Shown here piece after piece: positions 39,453 through 48,555 of a stretch of 64,000 nt of DNA (positions are counted from its first letter, which is position 1; the number at the start of each line of letters is the position of its first letter). The stretch lies in NCBI GenBank assembly GCA_016710385.1, contig JADJVX010000023.1:1-64000 (forward strand), in the 5' to 3' direction. Source of the DNA: Actinomycetales bacterium (lineage in GTDB: Bacteria > Actinomycetota > Actinomycetes > Actinomycetales > Dermatophilaceae). The notes under the pieces are model-generated. The model saw only the letters and a program-made list of their open reading frames with translations, searched no databases and was not told where the DNA came from. A program made the translations under genes and the position numbers.

Positions 39453-40907
39453 ATGTCCGAGCCCGACGCGGGAGTATCCCTGAGCGAGATGCTCGATGCT
39501 GCGCGGGTGGCCGTGTCCGGCATACCGGGCGGGTTGTGGCAGGCGTCCGGTGCCGAGCTGGCGGAGGTGGCGCGGGCCTTGGATGCCGTGGGTGCGGCAG
39601 TGCGCGGGGCGATCGTGGCGGTGGCCGCTGAAGCGGTCCTCCGGGGGGAGACGCAGTCGTCCCAGAGCGGCAGTCTTCTGGCCTGGCTGCGCGACAACGC
39701 TCCTTCACTGCGTCAGGGCGGGGCCAAAGCGGTGGCGGAATGTGCCCAACTCGTGGCCAGCGAATGCCGTGTGCCCGGCGCCCTGGAGGCGCTCGCGTCC
39801 GGTGTGGTCCCGGCTGACCCTGCGGACGCTGCCGTCGGCGACCTCAGTGCCGACGACGACCTGGGTGCCGACGACGCCGGGCAGTTTGGGGCAGATGGGG
39901 GGTCCACGCCGGGGCAGGTGGTGAGCCGGTCGGTGTTGCGGGGCGAGTTGGTGCCATCCGTGGCGGTGAGCGTGCTGTCCGAGATGGCCCGGCTCGAGCG
40001 GCGACTGCGCCCGGAGACCCACCTGACCGTCGTGTCGGCGTTGGTGTCGCTGGGGCGCGATTGGGGCAGCGCACAGGTGCGCCGCCTGCGCCCCCGATTG
40101 TTGGCCGAATATGGGATGCCGGGAGAGTTGCAGTCCGACCACGACACCCTCGCCCGGTGGGTGACGCTGAGCAGCCCGAGCGTCGAGGACGGGCTCACCG
40201 CCTACCGCCTCGTGCTGGATCCGCAATCGGCTGCCACCCTGGAAGCTGCCATCGGGCCACTGGCCGCGCCGGCACCCAATCCGCAGACGGGTGAGCGTGA
40301 CCTTCGCTCGGCCGGGCAACGCCGCGCGACCGCGCTGATCGAGGTATGCCGTCGGGCCACCGCCGCGGGCCACCAGCTGCCCGGAGGCGCTAAGACGACC
40401 CTGTTCGTCACGATGGCCCTGACCGACCTGCGCGACGGGCTCACCGGCGCCGGCACCGTCGTGGGCACGCCGGCAGCCGGGGTGCTCCTGGCGCCCGAAA
40501 CTGTGCGGCAACTCGCCTGCCAAGCCGAGATCGTGCCGGCCGTCCTCGGATCCCGCGGGGAGATCCTCGACCTCGGCACCCGGGTGAGGTTGTTCACCCC
40601 GGCCCAATCCAGGGCCCTCTGGCTACGCGACGGTGGCTGCAGCTTCCCCGGCTGCACCGTCCCGGCGCACTGGTGCGACGCCCACCACATCGTCCACTGG
40701 GTCGACGGCGGAACGACCGACCTCGCCAACGCCGCCCTGCTGTGCGCTCGACATCATCAGATCGTCCACCGAGATCGGCTCACCGCCCGCGTCCTCGCCC
40801 CGCCCGGCGACGCCACCCAACCCGGCGACGCCACCCAACCCGCCGTTCACTGGGATCGCACCCCAGGGTCATACGACCGCGCCTACCGGCGACCCCGCGC
40901 GGCCTGA
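39453..40907 (+). CDS. DUF222 / HNH endonuclease protein, copy 2
   Basis: 484 residues from the ATG at 39453; a GTG at 39408 would add 15. Same family as the gene at 25511 but clearly diverged. DUF222 helices (ELAEVARALDAVGAAVRGAI, LERRLRPETHLTVVSALVSL) lead to the HNH domain RDGGCSFPGCTVPAHWCDAHHIVHWVDGG (Cys-x4-Cys, the catalytic HH, then TTDLANAALLCARHHQIVHR). A short 15-bp duplication (PGDATQ twice) lies near the end. It separates the MoxR operon from the kinase operon, which look functionally connected, and is convergent with the kinase gene. Role unknown. Confidence 0.85.
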   Translation: MSEPDAGVSLSEMLDAARVAVSGIPGGLWQASGAELAEVARALDAVGAAVRGAIVAVAAEAVLRGETQSSQSGSLLAWLRDNAPSLRQGGAKAVAECAQLVASECRVPGALEALASGVVPADPADAAVGDLSADDDLGADDAGQFGADGGSTPGQVVSRSVLRGELVPSVAVSVLSEMARLERRLRPETHLTVVSALVSLGRDWGSAQVRRLRPRLLAEYGMPGELQSDHDTLARWVTLSSPSVEDGLTAYRLVLDPQSAATLEAAIGPLAAPAPNPQTGERDLRSAGQRRATALIEVCRRATAAGHQLPGGAKTTLFVTMALTDLRDGLTGAGTVVGTPAAGVLLAPETVRQLACQAEIVPAVLGSRGEILDLGTRVRLFTPAQSRALWLRDGGCSFPGCTVPAHWCDAHHIVHWVDGGTTDLANAALLCARHHQIVHRDRLTARVLAPPGDATQPGDATQPAVHWDRTPGSYDRAYRRPRAA

Positions 40908-40989
40908 CAGGCCTGACCGAACCGTCGGCGCGATGCAGCACGACCGTCGTGCCGTCGGGGACCGCGACGTCAGTGCTAGCAGGGGCGGC

Positions 40990-42795
40990 TCAGCCTGCGA
41001 GGGCGCAGCTGGGCACCGAGGTCGGGCTGATCTGACCGCTGCGCACCACCGACACCACCACACACACCTGGGTGCCGGCCGGAGCCACGACCTCCTTGGT
41101 GCGGGCGCCGGTGAGCGTCGTCGGCGCGGCCGCGATGGCCTCAGCGGCGGTGGCGCCCACGCCGACCCGGTAGGTGTCCTTCGAGCTCGGCCCGTCATAG
41201 TTCCACGTGAAACGTACGACTCCCGCGGCTCCCACCGCCTGCACCGACGGCGCAACGAACACCCCGTCACCAATGGCCGACCCATCGGTCGTCGGCTTGA
41301 GGGTCTGCACGGCTGTCGGTGTCGGCCCTGAGTCGGCAGTGCGCCCACCACCGAGCGCAAACGTCGAGACCAACCACCAGCTCGCAGCGAATGCCGCCAC
41401 GCCTGCAGCCACCGTGCCGATCCGGCGCCCGACCGACGCGCGACCCGGCTGGGAGTCGGCAGACGGCATACCGGCATCGACCTCGACCGGCTCCCAGCGG
41501 GTGAGCGGAGTGGGGTCGGCGGTGGGATCGGGGATCGCCGTCGGCGCCCCCGCCAGCGACGACGGGGCCGCTGAGGAGGCTGCCGAGGCAGCCGCGGGAG
41601 CCGGCGGGGGTGGCACGGTCGGCCATCCGGAATCTGCCGAGGGCGCGTGCACCCGGGGCGGGGGCGGCACGGGTGGATACCCCGGCGCGGCGGGCGCGGA
41701 CGGCATACCCGTCGCTTGTGGCGTTGGCGTTGCCGTTGGCACCGACGCTGGCGGGACCGGCGGGGCGGGGCGCTGCGCCTCGACCCGCTGCGGACCCTTG
41801 ACGTGTGTGCTCTGGTCGGTGTCGGCGAGCGCATCCGCCCCCGCGCCCGGCGCACCCGGCCCGAACAGCCGAGCGCGCCCCCGGTCATCGAGCACGAGCA
41901 CCTGGGTGCGCGGCAGCCGGCATTCCTGCTCGATGGCCTGCAATCCGTGCGCGAACTCGAGAGCACTCTGCGGCCGCAGCGCCGGGTCCTTGGCCATCGC
42001 CTGGGTGAGCAGACGTTCCAGCGACGCGGGCACGTCGGGGCGCTTGGTGGGCGGCACCGGCTGGGTGCGGATCCGCGGCATGAGCGCGTATGCCGTGTTG
42101 TCGCCACCGGGCACCTCGAACGGCGAGCGCCCGACGAGCAGCTGCCACAAGGTGGCGCCGAGGGAGTAGATGTCGGAGCGCTCGTCGCCGTCGCTCTCGC
42201 CGTAGACGACCTCTGGCGCCGACCACGGCACCGAGACCCCGATCTCCTCGCGGGCGCTGACCCCCTGGACGACCGCGTCGGCCCGGGTGCGCAGGCCGCG
42301 ACCGGCGATGCCGAAGTCGGTGAGGCCGGGGGCGCCGTAGGCGCTGACCAGGACATTGGCCGGTTTGATGTCGCGGTGAATGACCTGGGCCTGGTGGGCG
42401 GTCTGGACGGCGCTGGCCAGTTGAATCCCAATCCGCAACACGTCGCCCAAGGCGAACCGCTCGGCCCGCGAGCGCTGGGCGAGATTGGGCGGCGGGTAGT
42501 ACTTCATCACGAGATAGGGCCTGCCGTCGTCGGCGGTGCCCGCCCGGAAGACCTGGACGATGTAGGGGTGGTCGCCCAGCGCCGCCATGGTGTCGGCCTC
42601 GGCGATGAACTCGGCCCGCACCTTCTCGCTCAACGTGCCGGCCTTGAGCACCTTGACGGCGACCGGCATCCGGGGGCTCTGTTGCTCGTAGAGGTAGACG
42701 TCGGCGTACCCCCCCGACCCGAGCGGCTGGACGTAGACCAGTCCCGCCAGGTTCGGCGCGGCGTGGGGGCTGCCGGCAGCCGGGGCGGGCGGCAT
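40990..42795 (-). CDS. Eukaryotic-type Ser/Thr protein kinase
   Basis: 601 residues. N-terminal kinase domain with glycine loop LGSGGYADVYL, catalytic Lys48 (VAVKVL), HRDIKPANVL, DFGIAG, an SAPEV activation-loop end, and SDIYSLGATLWQLLVGRSPF, so it should be active. A Pro/Ala-rich linker carrying two motif copies (41467, 41701) leads to one membrane span (GVAAFAASWWLVSTFAL) and a C-terminal extracytoplasmic FN3-like domain (VVRFTWNYDGPSSKDTYRVG) with two Cys. Last gene of PP2C-FHA-kinase: its ATG overlaps the FHA stop. It likely senses something outside the cell and phosphorylates the FHA partner. Confidence 0.95.
   Translation of the reverse strand: MPPAPAAGSPHAAPNLAGLVYVQPLGSGGYADVYLYEQQSPRMPVAVKVLKAGTLSEKVRAEFIAEADTMAALGDHPYIVQVFRAGTADDGRPYLVMKYYPPPNLAQRSRAERFALGDVLRIGIQLASAVQTAHQAQVIHRDIKPANVLVSAYGAPGLTDFGIAGRGLRTRADAVVQGVSAREEIGVSVPWSAPEVVYGESDGDERSDIYSLGATLWQLLVGRSPFEVPGGDNTAYALMPRIRTQPVPPTKRPDVPASLERLLTQAMAKDPALRPQSALEFAHGLQAIEQECRLPRTQVLVLDDRGRARLFGPGAPGAGADALADTDQSTHVKGPQRVEAQRPAPPVPPASVPTATPTPQATGMPSAPAAPGYPPVPPPPRVHAPSADSGWPTVPPPPAPAAASAASSAAPSSLAGAPTAIPDPTADPTPLTRWEPVEVDAGMPSADSQPGRASVGRRIGTVAAGVAAFAASWWLVSTFALGGGRTADSGPTPTAVQTLKPTTDGSAIGDGVFVAPSVQAVGAAGVVRFTWNYDGPSSKDTYRVGVGATAAEAIAAAPTTLTGARTKEVVAPAGTQVCVVVSVVRSGQISPTSVPSCALAG
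41200..41213 (+). other. One-mismatch parS-like site inside the kinase gene
   Basis: GTTCCACGTGAAAC differs from the parS core GTTTCACGTGAAAC at one base. It lies about 18 kb from the parS cluster, inside coding sequence. May be weakly bound by ParB or be chance. Confidence 0.3.
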
Positions 42796-45099
42796 CAGCC
42801 GATCTCGAAGGAGAAGGTGACCTCGTCGGCGAGTTCGACGAGAGTGCCTGGTTCGAGGACTTGCTGATCGTGCGCGACCAGGCGCACCGGGCCACGGCCG
42901 GGCAGGGTGACCGTCGTGCCGTTGGTCGTGCCGAGGTCGCGGACTAGCACGTGCCAGCCTTCCAGGAGGACCTCGAGGTGGTTGCGTGAGACGTCACGCA
43001 GCGGGCTGGCCACCTTGACGACGTGCGGGCGCGACGCGACCGGGATGCTCGCGTCGACGGTCGGGGCGCGGCCCATGAGCACCCCTCGGTCGAGGGTGAC
43101 GACGTCGCCGGTCGACAGGCGCAGCACCCCGAGCGGTGGCCGCGGTGTCGAGAACGGCTCCTGCGGCGGCACCTCGCGCCCGCAAGTGCGGCAGGTGCTG
43201 GCATGCGGCGGGCTCACGTGCCCCGCCGGACAGAGCACCGCCAGCACCGAGACCGCGCTGACGATCGGAGCGGCCCCGGCTTCGGCGAGCAGGGCCGAGC
43301 GGTCGACGGTCGCATCGAAGGCATCCGGGTCGTCGACAACAGCACTCGGGTATGCCGTGCCCGTCGCCTCCGCAGGTGGCTGGCTGGCCTGGCTGGGGTG
43401 GCTCGGTTGGCCGGGGTGGCTGGGTTGGCCGATCGGGCTCGGTTGGCCGGTCGGGCTCGGTTGGCCGGGTTGGCCGGTCGAGCCTGGCTGGGGCGTCATC
43501 GGCTGCGGCGCCAGCGAGTCCGGGGCCGGAGTGGGCTCTGGGATCGGCGCTGGGTCCGAGCCCGCGTCCGAGGCCGCCTCACTCACGGCCACGGGCGGGA
43601 GCGCCTCGGGTTCCAGGATCGGGGATGCGCCGAGATCCACGGCGGGCCCGAGATCAACCGCCGGTCCAAGATCGACCGGTCGGTCCACGTCGAGGTCAGG
43701 CGCCGCGATGACGGGCAGTTCATCGTCCGGCTGGATCAGTTCGTCCGGCTCGGTCAGTTCGTCCGGGCTGACGGGCACGCCGCCCTCGCGCGAATCCTCT
43801 TGTCCTACAACAACATCCGCCCATTCGGCAGCTGCCGGCGTGGCCCGCTCAGGCGAATCCGTTTGTGCGCCAACCTCTTCCGGCTCGATCAGGTGCGAGG
43901 CGGGCGGCGGTGCGAACTGGGCAGCTTCTGTCCCGGATTCGGGTGAGCCCGGTGGAACGAGAGGCGCCACCGGGGCCAACGGCGCCGCTGGCTCGGGCAC
44001 CGCGGCAGCGAGCGGCACAGCCGGCTCGGGCACCGCGGGAGCAATCGGCACAGCCGGCTCGGGCACCGCGGCAGCCGGTGGGGCAGCCGGCTCGGGAACC
44101 GCGGGAGCAAGCGGCGGGAGCGGGGCGGCATACGGGGTGAACTGACGGCCGGTCGGCCGCGGTGGCGCGGTGGGCACCCAGCCTCCGACCCGACCGGGGG
44201 GCGCCGGTGGCGCAGCCACCGGAACCGTCGGCGCCGCAGGTCCGGGGGGCGTCGCCGGTGCCGGTGGCCGGACCGGACGGCTGGTGGCCCACGGCACGTG
44301 ATCGATCGGTGCGCGATGACCGGGCTCAGGCGTTGTCCGCGGCGTTGGCTGGGCAGCGACAGGCGTCCGGGGTGCCGGGGTGGCGACTGGTGGCACTGGT
44401 CCCGGCAGTGGAGGGTCAGCGACCGCAGCCGCCGTCACGGCAGGCTCGATGATGGGCGACTCGGCCAGCGGCGGACCCGGCTGAGGCGCGGCCACCGCGG
44501 GAGGGACGGGTGACACCGGCCGAGCGTGAGTGGGGGCGGTGGTCGCCGCGGCGGAAGGGGCAGCGGACGCTGCCGCGGACGGTCCGGCGGGCCCTACAGC
44601 GGAAGGTGCTGCGGACGCTGCCGCGGACGCTGCGGCGGGCGGTGCTGCGGGCGGCGGCGGACGGTGCTGCGGGCCCTACAGCGGAAGGTGCTGCGGACGG
44701 CATACCGAGACCCGGCACGAGCACGACCGACTCGACGTCGTGGACGACGACCTGAGCCCAGTCGCCGGGTGGCACCGGCCGGATCTCGCGAAGGTGACCG
44801 GCGACCGTGAGCACCGCGTGGGCCTGTTTGGCCACGACGACCCGAGTCGCGGTGGGGCCCTCACCGGAGCCGTCGCCGACGACGGCCGCGGCGCAGGAGG
44901 GCGGGCCGCCCATGCGCCCGAGCACCGTGAGTGCGTCGGCGAACCGGCCGCTGCCGACGGCCGCCTGCAGGTGGGGAAGCCGGGGATCGCCGGCTCCGAG
45001 TTCGGCGGCGATGGCGATGCCGGGGCCGGTGACCAGCTCCCACCCGACGGGCAGCGCGGCATTTCGCAGCTCGGGAGGACCCGACGCTGGGGTGGTCAC
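42795..45099 (-). CDS. FHA-domain protein with zinc-ribbon-like segment
   Basis: About 767 residues with one shift near 44655 repaired. The start is GTG at 45099, overlapping the PP2C stop (GTGA) with GAGG upstream. An N-terminal domain of about 140 residues (ALPVGWELVTGPGIAIAAEL ... VVVHDVESVVLVPGLGM) is followed by a very long Ala/Pro/Ser/Val linker, a Cys4 segment (CPAGHVSPPHASTCRTCGRE) and a C-terminal FHA domain (LMGRAPTVDA, SRNHLEVLLEG, LGTTNGTTVT). FHA domains bind phosphothreonine, so this is the expected reader of the kinase. The shift falls in a GC-rich repeated stretch (two copies of a CCCTACAGCGGAAGGTGCTG unit 82 bp apart), so it could be error or real repeat slippage. Confidence 0.8.
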
Positions 45100-45875
45100 G
45101 GCATACCTCGCGGTGTGGTGTCCTCGTCGACCTCCGCCGCCGGGTAGTCGGCCAACTCGACGACGATGACGGTGACGTTGTCGCGCCCGCCGTTGTCGAC
45201 GGCGCGCTCGACGAGCGTGTCGGCGCAGGCCTGCGGATCGAGGCCGGCACCGAGGATCGCCTGGATCTCGTCGTCGCCGACCTCGTTGGTCAGGCCGTCC
45301 GAGCAGACGACGAACCGCTCGCCCGGGCATGGCGGGAAGACCCACGTGTCCACCGGCGGCAGCGGCTCGCGACCCAACGAGCGGGTGACCGTGTGCCGCA
45401 GCGGGTGCACGCGCGCTTCGGCATCGGTGAGGAATCCGGCGTCGACGAGTTCCTGGACCTCGGAATGATCGACGGTGACTTGCGCAAGGGCGGCATTGAG
45501 GTAGCGATAGACCCGCGAATCCCCGAGGTTGAGCACCGCCCAATGCAGCGACCCGCCGACAGTGACGAGCGCGACCCCGGTGACCGTGGTGGCCATGCCG
45601 TTCTTCGCGGGGTCCTGCCCGGCGGCGGCGAGGATGCGCCAGTTGGCGGTCTCGATCTGATGCACGAAATCGGCGACCTTGAGCCCGTCGCGCCCGGCCA
45701 ACTCACCGAGAGTGTCGGCGGTGATCCGGCTCGCGACCTCGCCCGCCGCATGCCCGCCCATGCCGTCGGCGACGACATAGACCCCGCCCTGCGCGAACGC
45801 GGAGTCCTCGTTGTGCTCACGCACGCGCCCGACGTGCGTGGCCAGGCCCACGCGGAGGGTCAAGTCAGCCGCCAT
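45096..45875 (-). CDS. PP2C-type Ser/Thr phosphatase
   Basis: 259 residues, the catalytic domain only, with no membrane segment. Metal-binding and signature blocks are present: HNEDSAFA, VVADGMGGHAAGEVAS, AVLNLGDSRVYR, VTRSLG, VVCSDGLTNEV and NGGRDNVTVIVVE. It should reverse the action of the kinase two genes downstream. First gene of the PP2C-FHA-kinase operon; ATG at 45875. Compared with the mycobacterial PstP it lacks the transmembrane tail, so it is cytosolic. Confidence 0.95.
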   Translation of the reverse strand: MAADLTLRVGLATHVGRVREHNEDSAFAQGGVYVVADGMGGHAAGEVASRITADTLGELAGRDGLKVADFVHQIETANWRILAAAGQDPAKNGMATTVTGVALVTVGGSLHWAVLNLGDSRVYRYLNAALAQVTVDHSEVQELVDAGFLTDAEARVHPLRHTVTRSLGREPLPPVDTWVFPPCPGERFVVCSDGLTNEVGDDEIQAILGAGLDPQACADTLVERAVDNGGRDNVTVIVVELADYPAAEVDEDTTPRGMP

Positions 45876-46128
45876 CGCGCGTCCTCTCGGTTACTCCCGC
45901 TTCAACAGCAGAGGGTATGCCGTCCAGCTGGGTCCGCGCGCTCTCCCCCGTGATCCCAGCTGACCGCTCACCACTGGCTGGACGCATCGGAGGCGCCGAT
46001 GTCGTCGCGGGCGCGGACCAGAAGGCCTGACCACTGCAGGACTGTGGCGCTGGGGCCACGACGCTTGGGGTGACGCCCGCGGAGCGGATGGGGTTCGCCT
46101 CATCGGTCGCGAGGTCAGAGGAGCGAGG
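45876..46128. other. Intergenic region between PP2C and the toxin gene
   Basis: No gene seen. It contains one GTATGCCGTCC copy (about 45916) and, at the end, a 15-bp direct duplication (GAGGTCAGAGGAGCG type, about 46108-46138) that runs into the stop region of the toxin gene. The PP2C promoter should be here on the minus strand. Confidence 0.4.
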
Positions 46129-46602
46129 TCAGAGGAGGCGGTAGCGGACGCCTAGAGCGTCATAGCTGACCCGGGCGCGCCGGTCGCGGGTGAGCAGGAG
46201 GGCGTCGTGCTGCCGAGCTGTGGCGCCGACCAATGCGTCGTAGGCCGCGCCACCCCGGATGTCGTGCTCGGCGAGCTGTGCGACGAGGTGCGCGAGCCGC
46301 GGCCCGGTCAGGGTGTAGATCGGCCAGGTCAACGCCGCCAGGACCGCGGCAGCGTCAGCCGGACGGATGCGATGCGGGGCGGGAAGTCGGGTGAGGACGC
46401 TGTAGGCCTCGAGCAGCACGTGGGCCGGCAGACCGTCGACGGCGGCCAGCTCGCTGCGCACAGCTTCGTGGGCGGGGTGCCAGGCCAGCAGGCCGGGGAC
46501 GAGCACGCTGGTATCGCACGTCACGCGCTCGACCAGACCCTCGGCCGGACGCTCGACCAGACCCTCAGCCGGACGCTCGGGCAGACGCTCTGCCGGAGTC
46601 AC
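46129..46602 (-). CDS. PIN-domain toxin (VapC-like)
   Basis: 157 residues. The PIN ribonuclease domain starts VTCDTSVLVPGLLAWHP (first acidic residue), with HVLLEAYSVLTRLP (Glu) and GGAAYDALVGATARQHDALLLTRDRR (two Asp) supplying the four acidic metal ligands. The start GTG at 46602 overlaps the antitoxin stop (GTGA), so translation is coupled. Odd: this start adds 26 residues made of 24-bp repeats (RPAEGLVE twice) that the family does not have; a GTG at 46524, directly before TCDTS, would give the normal form. VapC toxins cleave RNA, usually tRNA. Confidence 0.85.
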   Translation of the reverse strand: MTPAERLPERPAEGLVERPAEGLVERVTCDTSVLVPGLLAWHPAHEAVRSELAAVDGLPAHVLLEAYSVLTRLPAPHRIRPADAAAVLAALTWPIYTLTGPRLAHLVAQLAEHDIRGGAAYDALVGATARQHDALLLTRDRRARVSYDALGVRYRLL

Positions 46603-46844
46603 CGGCGAGTCGCCTCGATGGTGTCGCGCACGAGATCGTCGGTCAGCGGCGGGACGGGCGTCTCAGCAGTCAGACGCGGCAGCCCGTCATCGGCCTCGAC
46701 AGTCACGCGAGCAGGGGCGAGCTCGATTTCGATACGACCCCCGGCGAAGACAAGGTCGATCTCGCGTCCGGCAGTCAGCCCCATCGCGTCTCGCACCGCC
46801 TTGGGCACGACAATCCGACCCGCAGCGTCGATGGTAGTGCGCAT
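46599..46844 (-). CDS. AbrB/SpoVT-type antitoxin (VapB-like)
   Basis: 81 residues. An N-terminal swapped-hairpin (AbrB) DNA-binding fold, MRTTIDAAGRIVVPKAVRDA, with the typical GREIDLVFAGGRIEI continuation; the C-terminal acidic tail would block the toxin. First gene of the pair. There is no ribosome-binding site, and the ATG lies inside the operator palindrome, so the message is probably leaderless and repressed by VapB or the VapBC complex. Confidence 0.9.
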   Translation of the reverse strand: MRTTIDAAGRIVVPKAVRDAMGLTAGREIDLVFAGGRIEIELAPARVTVEADDGLPRLTAETPVPPLTDDLVRDTIEATRR

Positions 46845-46860
46845 GGTAGAAAAATACCAT
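46843..46860. promoter_or_regulatory. VapBC operator palindrome at the start codon
   Basis: ATGGTA and TACCAT form a 6-bp inverted repeat around 6 nt; the antitoxin start codon overlaps one arm. The AT-rich centre (ATGGTATTTTTC on the coding strand) would serve as promoter core. Confidence 0.6.
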
Positions 46861-46914
46861 TGGACGCTGATCAGGCGCGCGACGGCGGCCAGCCCACACA
46901 GTGACCCAGCGACC

Positions 46915-48480
46915 TCAGGCGTCGCGCTGGGCCCACCACTGCCGCAGCCGCTCGGCCGCCGCGTCCTTGCCGATCGGTCCCTCGTCCAGTCGCAGGCCGA
47001 GCAGGAACGTGTAGGCCTGCCCCAGCACCGGCCCGGGCGCGATGCCCAGCACCGCGGCGATCTCGTGACCGTTCAACTCCGGCCGCACCGCCGCCAACTC
47101 CTCCTCGACGGCCAGCCGCGCGATCCGCAGCTCCAACTCGTCATAGGTGCGCGCCAGCCGCGCCGCCTTGCGCGCATTCCGGGTCGTGCAGTCCGACCGG
47201 GTCAGCAGGTGCAGCCGCTCCAGCAGCGGGCCGGCGTCGGTGACATACCGTCGCACCGCCGAGTCGGTCCACTGACCGGTGCCGTAGCCATGGAAGCGCA
47301 AGTGCAGCTCGACCAGCCGCGCGACCGCTTTGATCGTCTCCTTGTCGAACCGCATCTCCCGCAGCCGCATGGCCACCATCCGCGCCCCGACCAGCTCGTG
47401 GTGGTGGAAGGACACGCTCCCGCCTGCCTCGAACCGCCGGGTCGCCGGCTTCCCGACGTCGTGCAGTAACGCGGCCAGGCGCAGCACGAGATCGGGAGAT
47501 TCCACGACCGGGTATGCCGTGCCGTCACCGTCCGCGCCGTCACCACCCGGCATACCGGTCGTGCCCACCCGCAGGCCCGCGCGCGATGCCGGGGTCGAGC
47601 CCTCCAGGGCGATGGCCTGTTCCAGGACGGTGAGCGAGTGCTCGTAGACATCCTTGTGCCGGTGGTGTTCGTCGACCTCGAGGCGCAGCGCCGACAGCTC
47701 GGGCAGGAAGACGTCAGACAGGCCGGTGTCGACCAACAGGGTCAACCCCTGCCGCGGGTCGGGCGCGGACACCAGCTTGACGAACTCGTCCCGCACCCGC
47801 TCGGCCGACACCATGGCCAGCGTCGACGCGCGCGCCGACATCGCGGCATACACCTCCGGCGCGACGACGAACCCGAGCTGCGCTGCGAACCGGGCCGCCC
47901 GCATCATCCGCAGTGGGTCGTCGGCGAAGGATTCCTCGGGCGTCGCGGGCGTGCGCAGCCGGCCGGCCGCCAGATCGGCGAGACCGCCGTGCAGGTCGAC
48001 GAACTCCAGCGACGGCAGCCGCAGCGCCATGGCGTTGACGGTGAAGTCGCGCCGCACGAGGTCGGCGGCGAGCGAGTCGCCGAAGGCCACCACCGGCTTG
48101 CGGGTCGCGCGGTCATACACATCGAAGCGATAGGTCGTGATCTCGATCAGCGCGTCGCCCTTGCGCAGCCCGATCGTGCCGAAGTCGCGGCCGATCTCCC
48201 AGTGCGTGTCGGCCCAGCCCCGGATCACCGCGAGGGTGTCATCCGGCGAGGCGTCGGTCGTGAAGTCGAGGTCGGGTGCGGTGCGTCCGAGAAAGGCGTC
48301 GCGCACCGGGCCGCCGACGAGGGCGAGTTCGTAGCCGGCGGCTGCGAAGCGTTCGCCGAGCTCGCGCAGCAGGGGCAGCGCCGGGGCCAGGGTCGCGACC
48401 GCTGCGCGCAGCAGACCCGGATCGACCGCGGAACCACCCGGCATACCCCGGTCTGCACCCACATCACTGCCGGAAGCCAT
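46915..48480 (-). CDS. pcnA: CCA tRNA nucleotidyltransferase / poly(A) polymerase family
   Basis: Adds CCA to tRNA 3' ends or tails RNA (class II nucleotidyltransferase). 521 residues. Nucleotidyltransferase head LALVGGPVRDAFLGR and the DLDFTTDASP metal-binding pair, RRDFTVNAMAL, then DDPLRMMRAARFAAQLGF, and the HD domain (HRHKDVYEHSLTVLEQAI, LAALLHDVGKPATR, FHHHELVGARM). The start ATG is at 48480. A non-family insertion of about 25 residues (TTGMPGGDGADGDGTAYPVV) between the HD His motifs carries two opposed motif copies (47512, 47549). Position next to the NUDIX gene matches pcnA of other actinobacteria. Divergent from the NUDIX gene. Confidence 0.9.
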   Translation of the reverse strand: MASGSDVGADRGMPGGSAVDPGLLRAAVATLAPALPLLRELGERFAAAGYELALVGGPVRDAFLGRTAPDLDFTTDASPDDTLAVIRGWADTHWEIGRDFGTIGLRKGDALIEITTYRFDVYDRATRKPVVAFGDSLAADLVRRDFTVNAMALRLPSLEFVDLHGGLADLAAGRLRTPATPEESFADDPLRMMRAARFAAQLGFVVAPEVYAAMSARASTLAMVSAERVRDEFVKLVSAPDPRQGLTLLVDTGLSDVFLPELSALRLEVDEHHRHKDVYEHSLTVLEQAIALEGSTPASRAGLRVGTTGMPGGDGADGDGTAYPVVESPDLVLRLAALLHDVGKPATRRFEAGGSVSFHHHELVGARMVAMRLREMRFDKETIKAVARLVELHLRFHGYGTGQWTDSAVRRYVTDAGPLLERLHLLTRSDCTTRNARKAARLARTYDELELRIARLAVEEELAAVRPELNGHEIAAVLGIAPGPVLGQAYTFLLGLRLDEGPIGKDAAAERLRQWWAQRDA

Positions 48481-48555
48481 AACGCACAAGGTTACCGACC
48501 GGTCGCCCGGGCGCGCGTCACGACCGGCCTCGCTGGACCCGCTGGCTAGAGTGGA

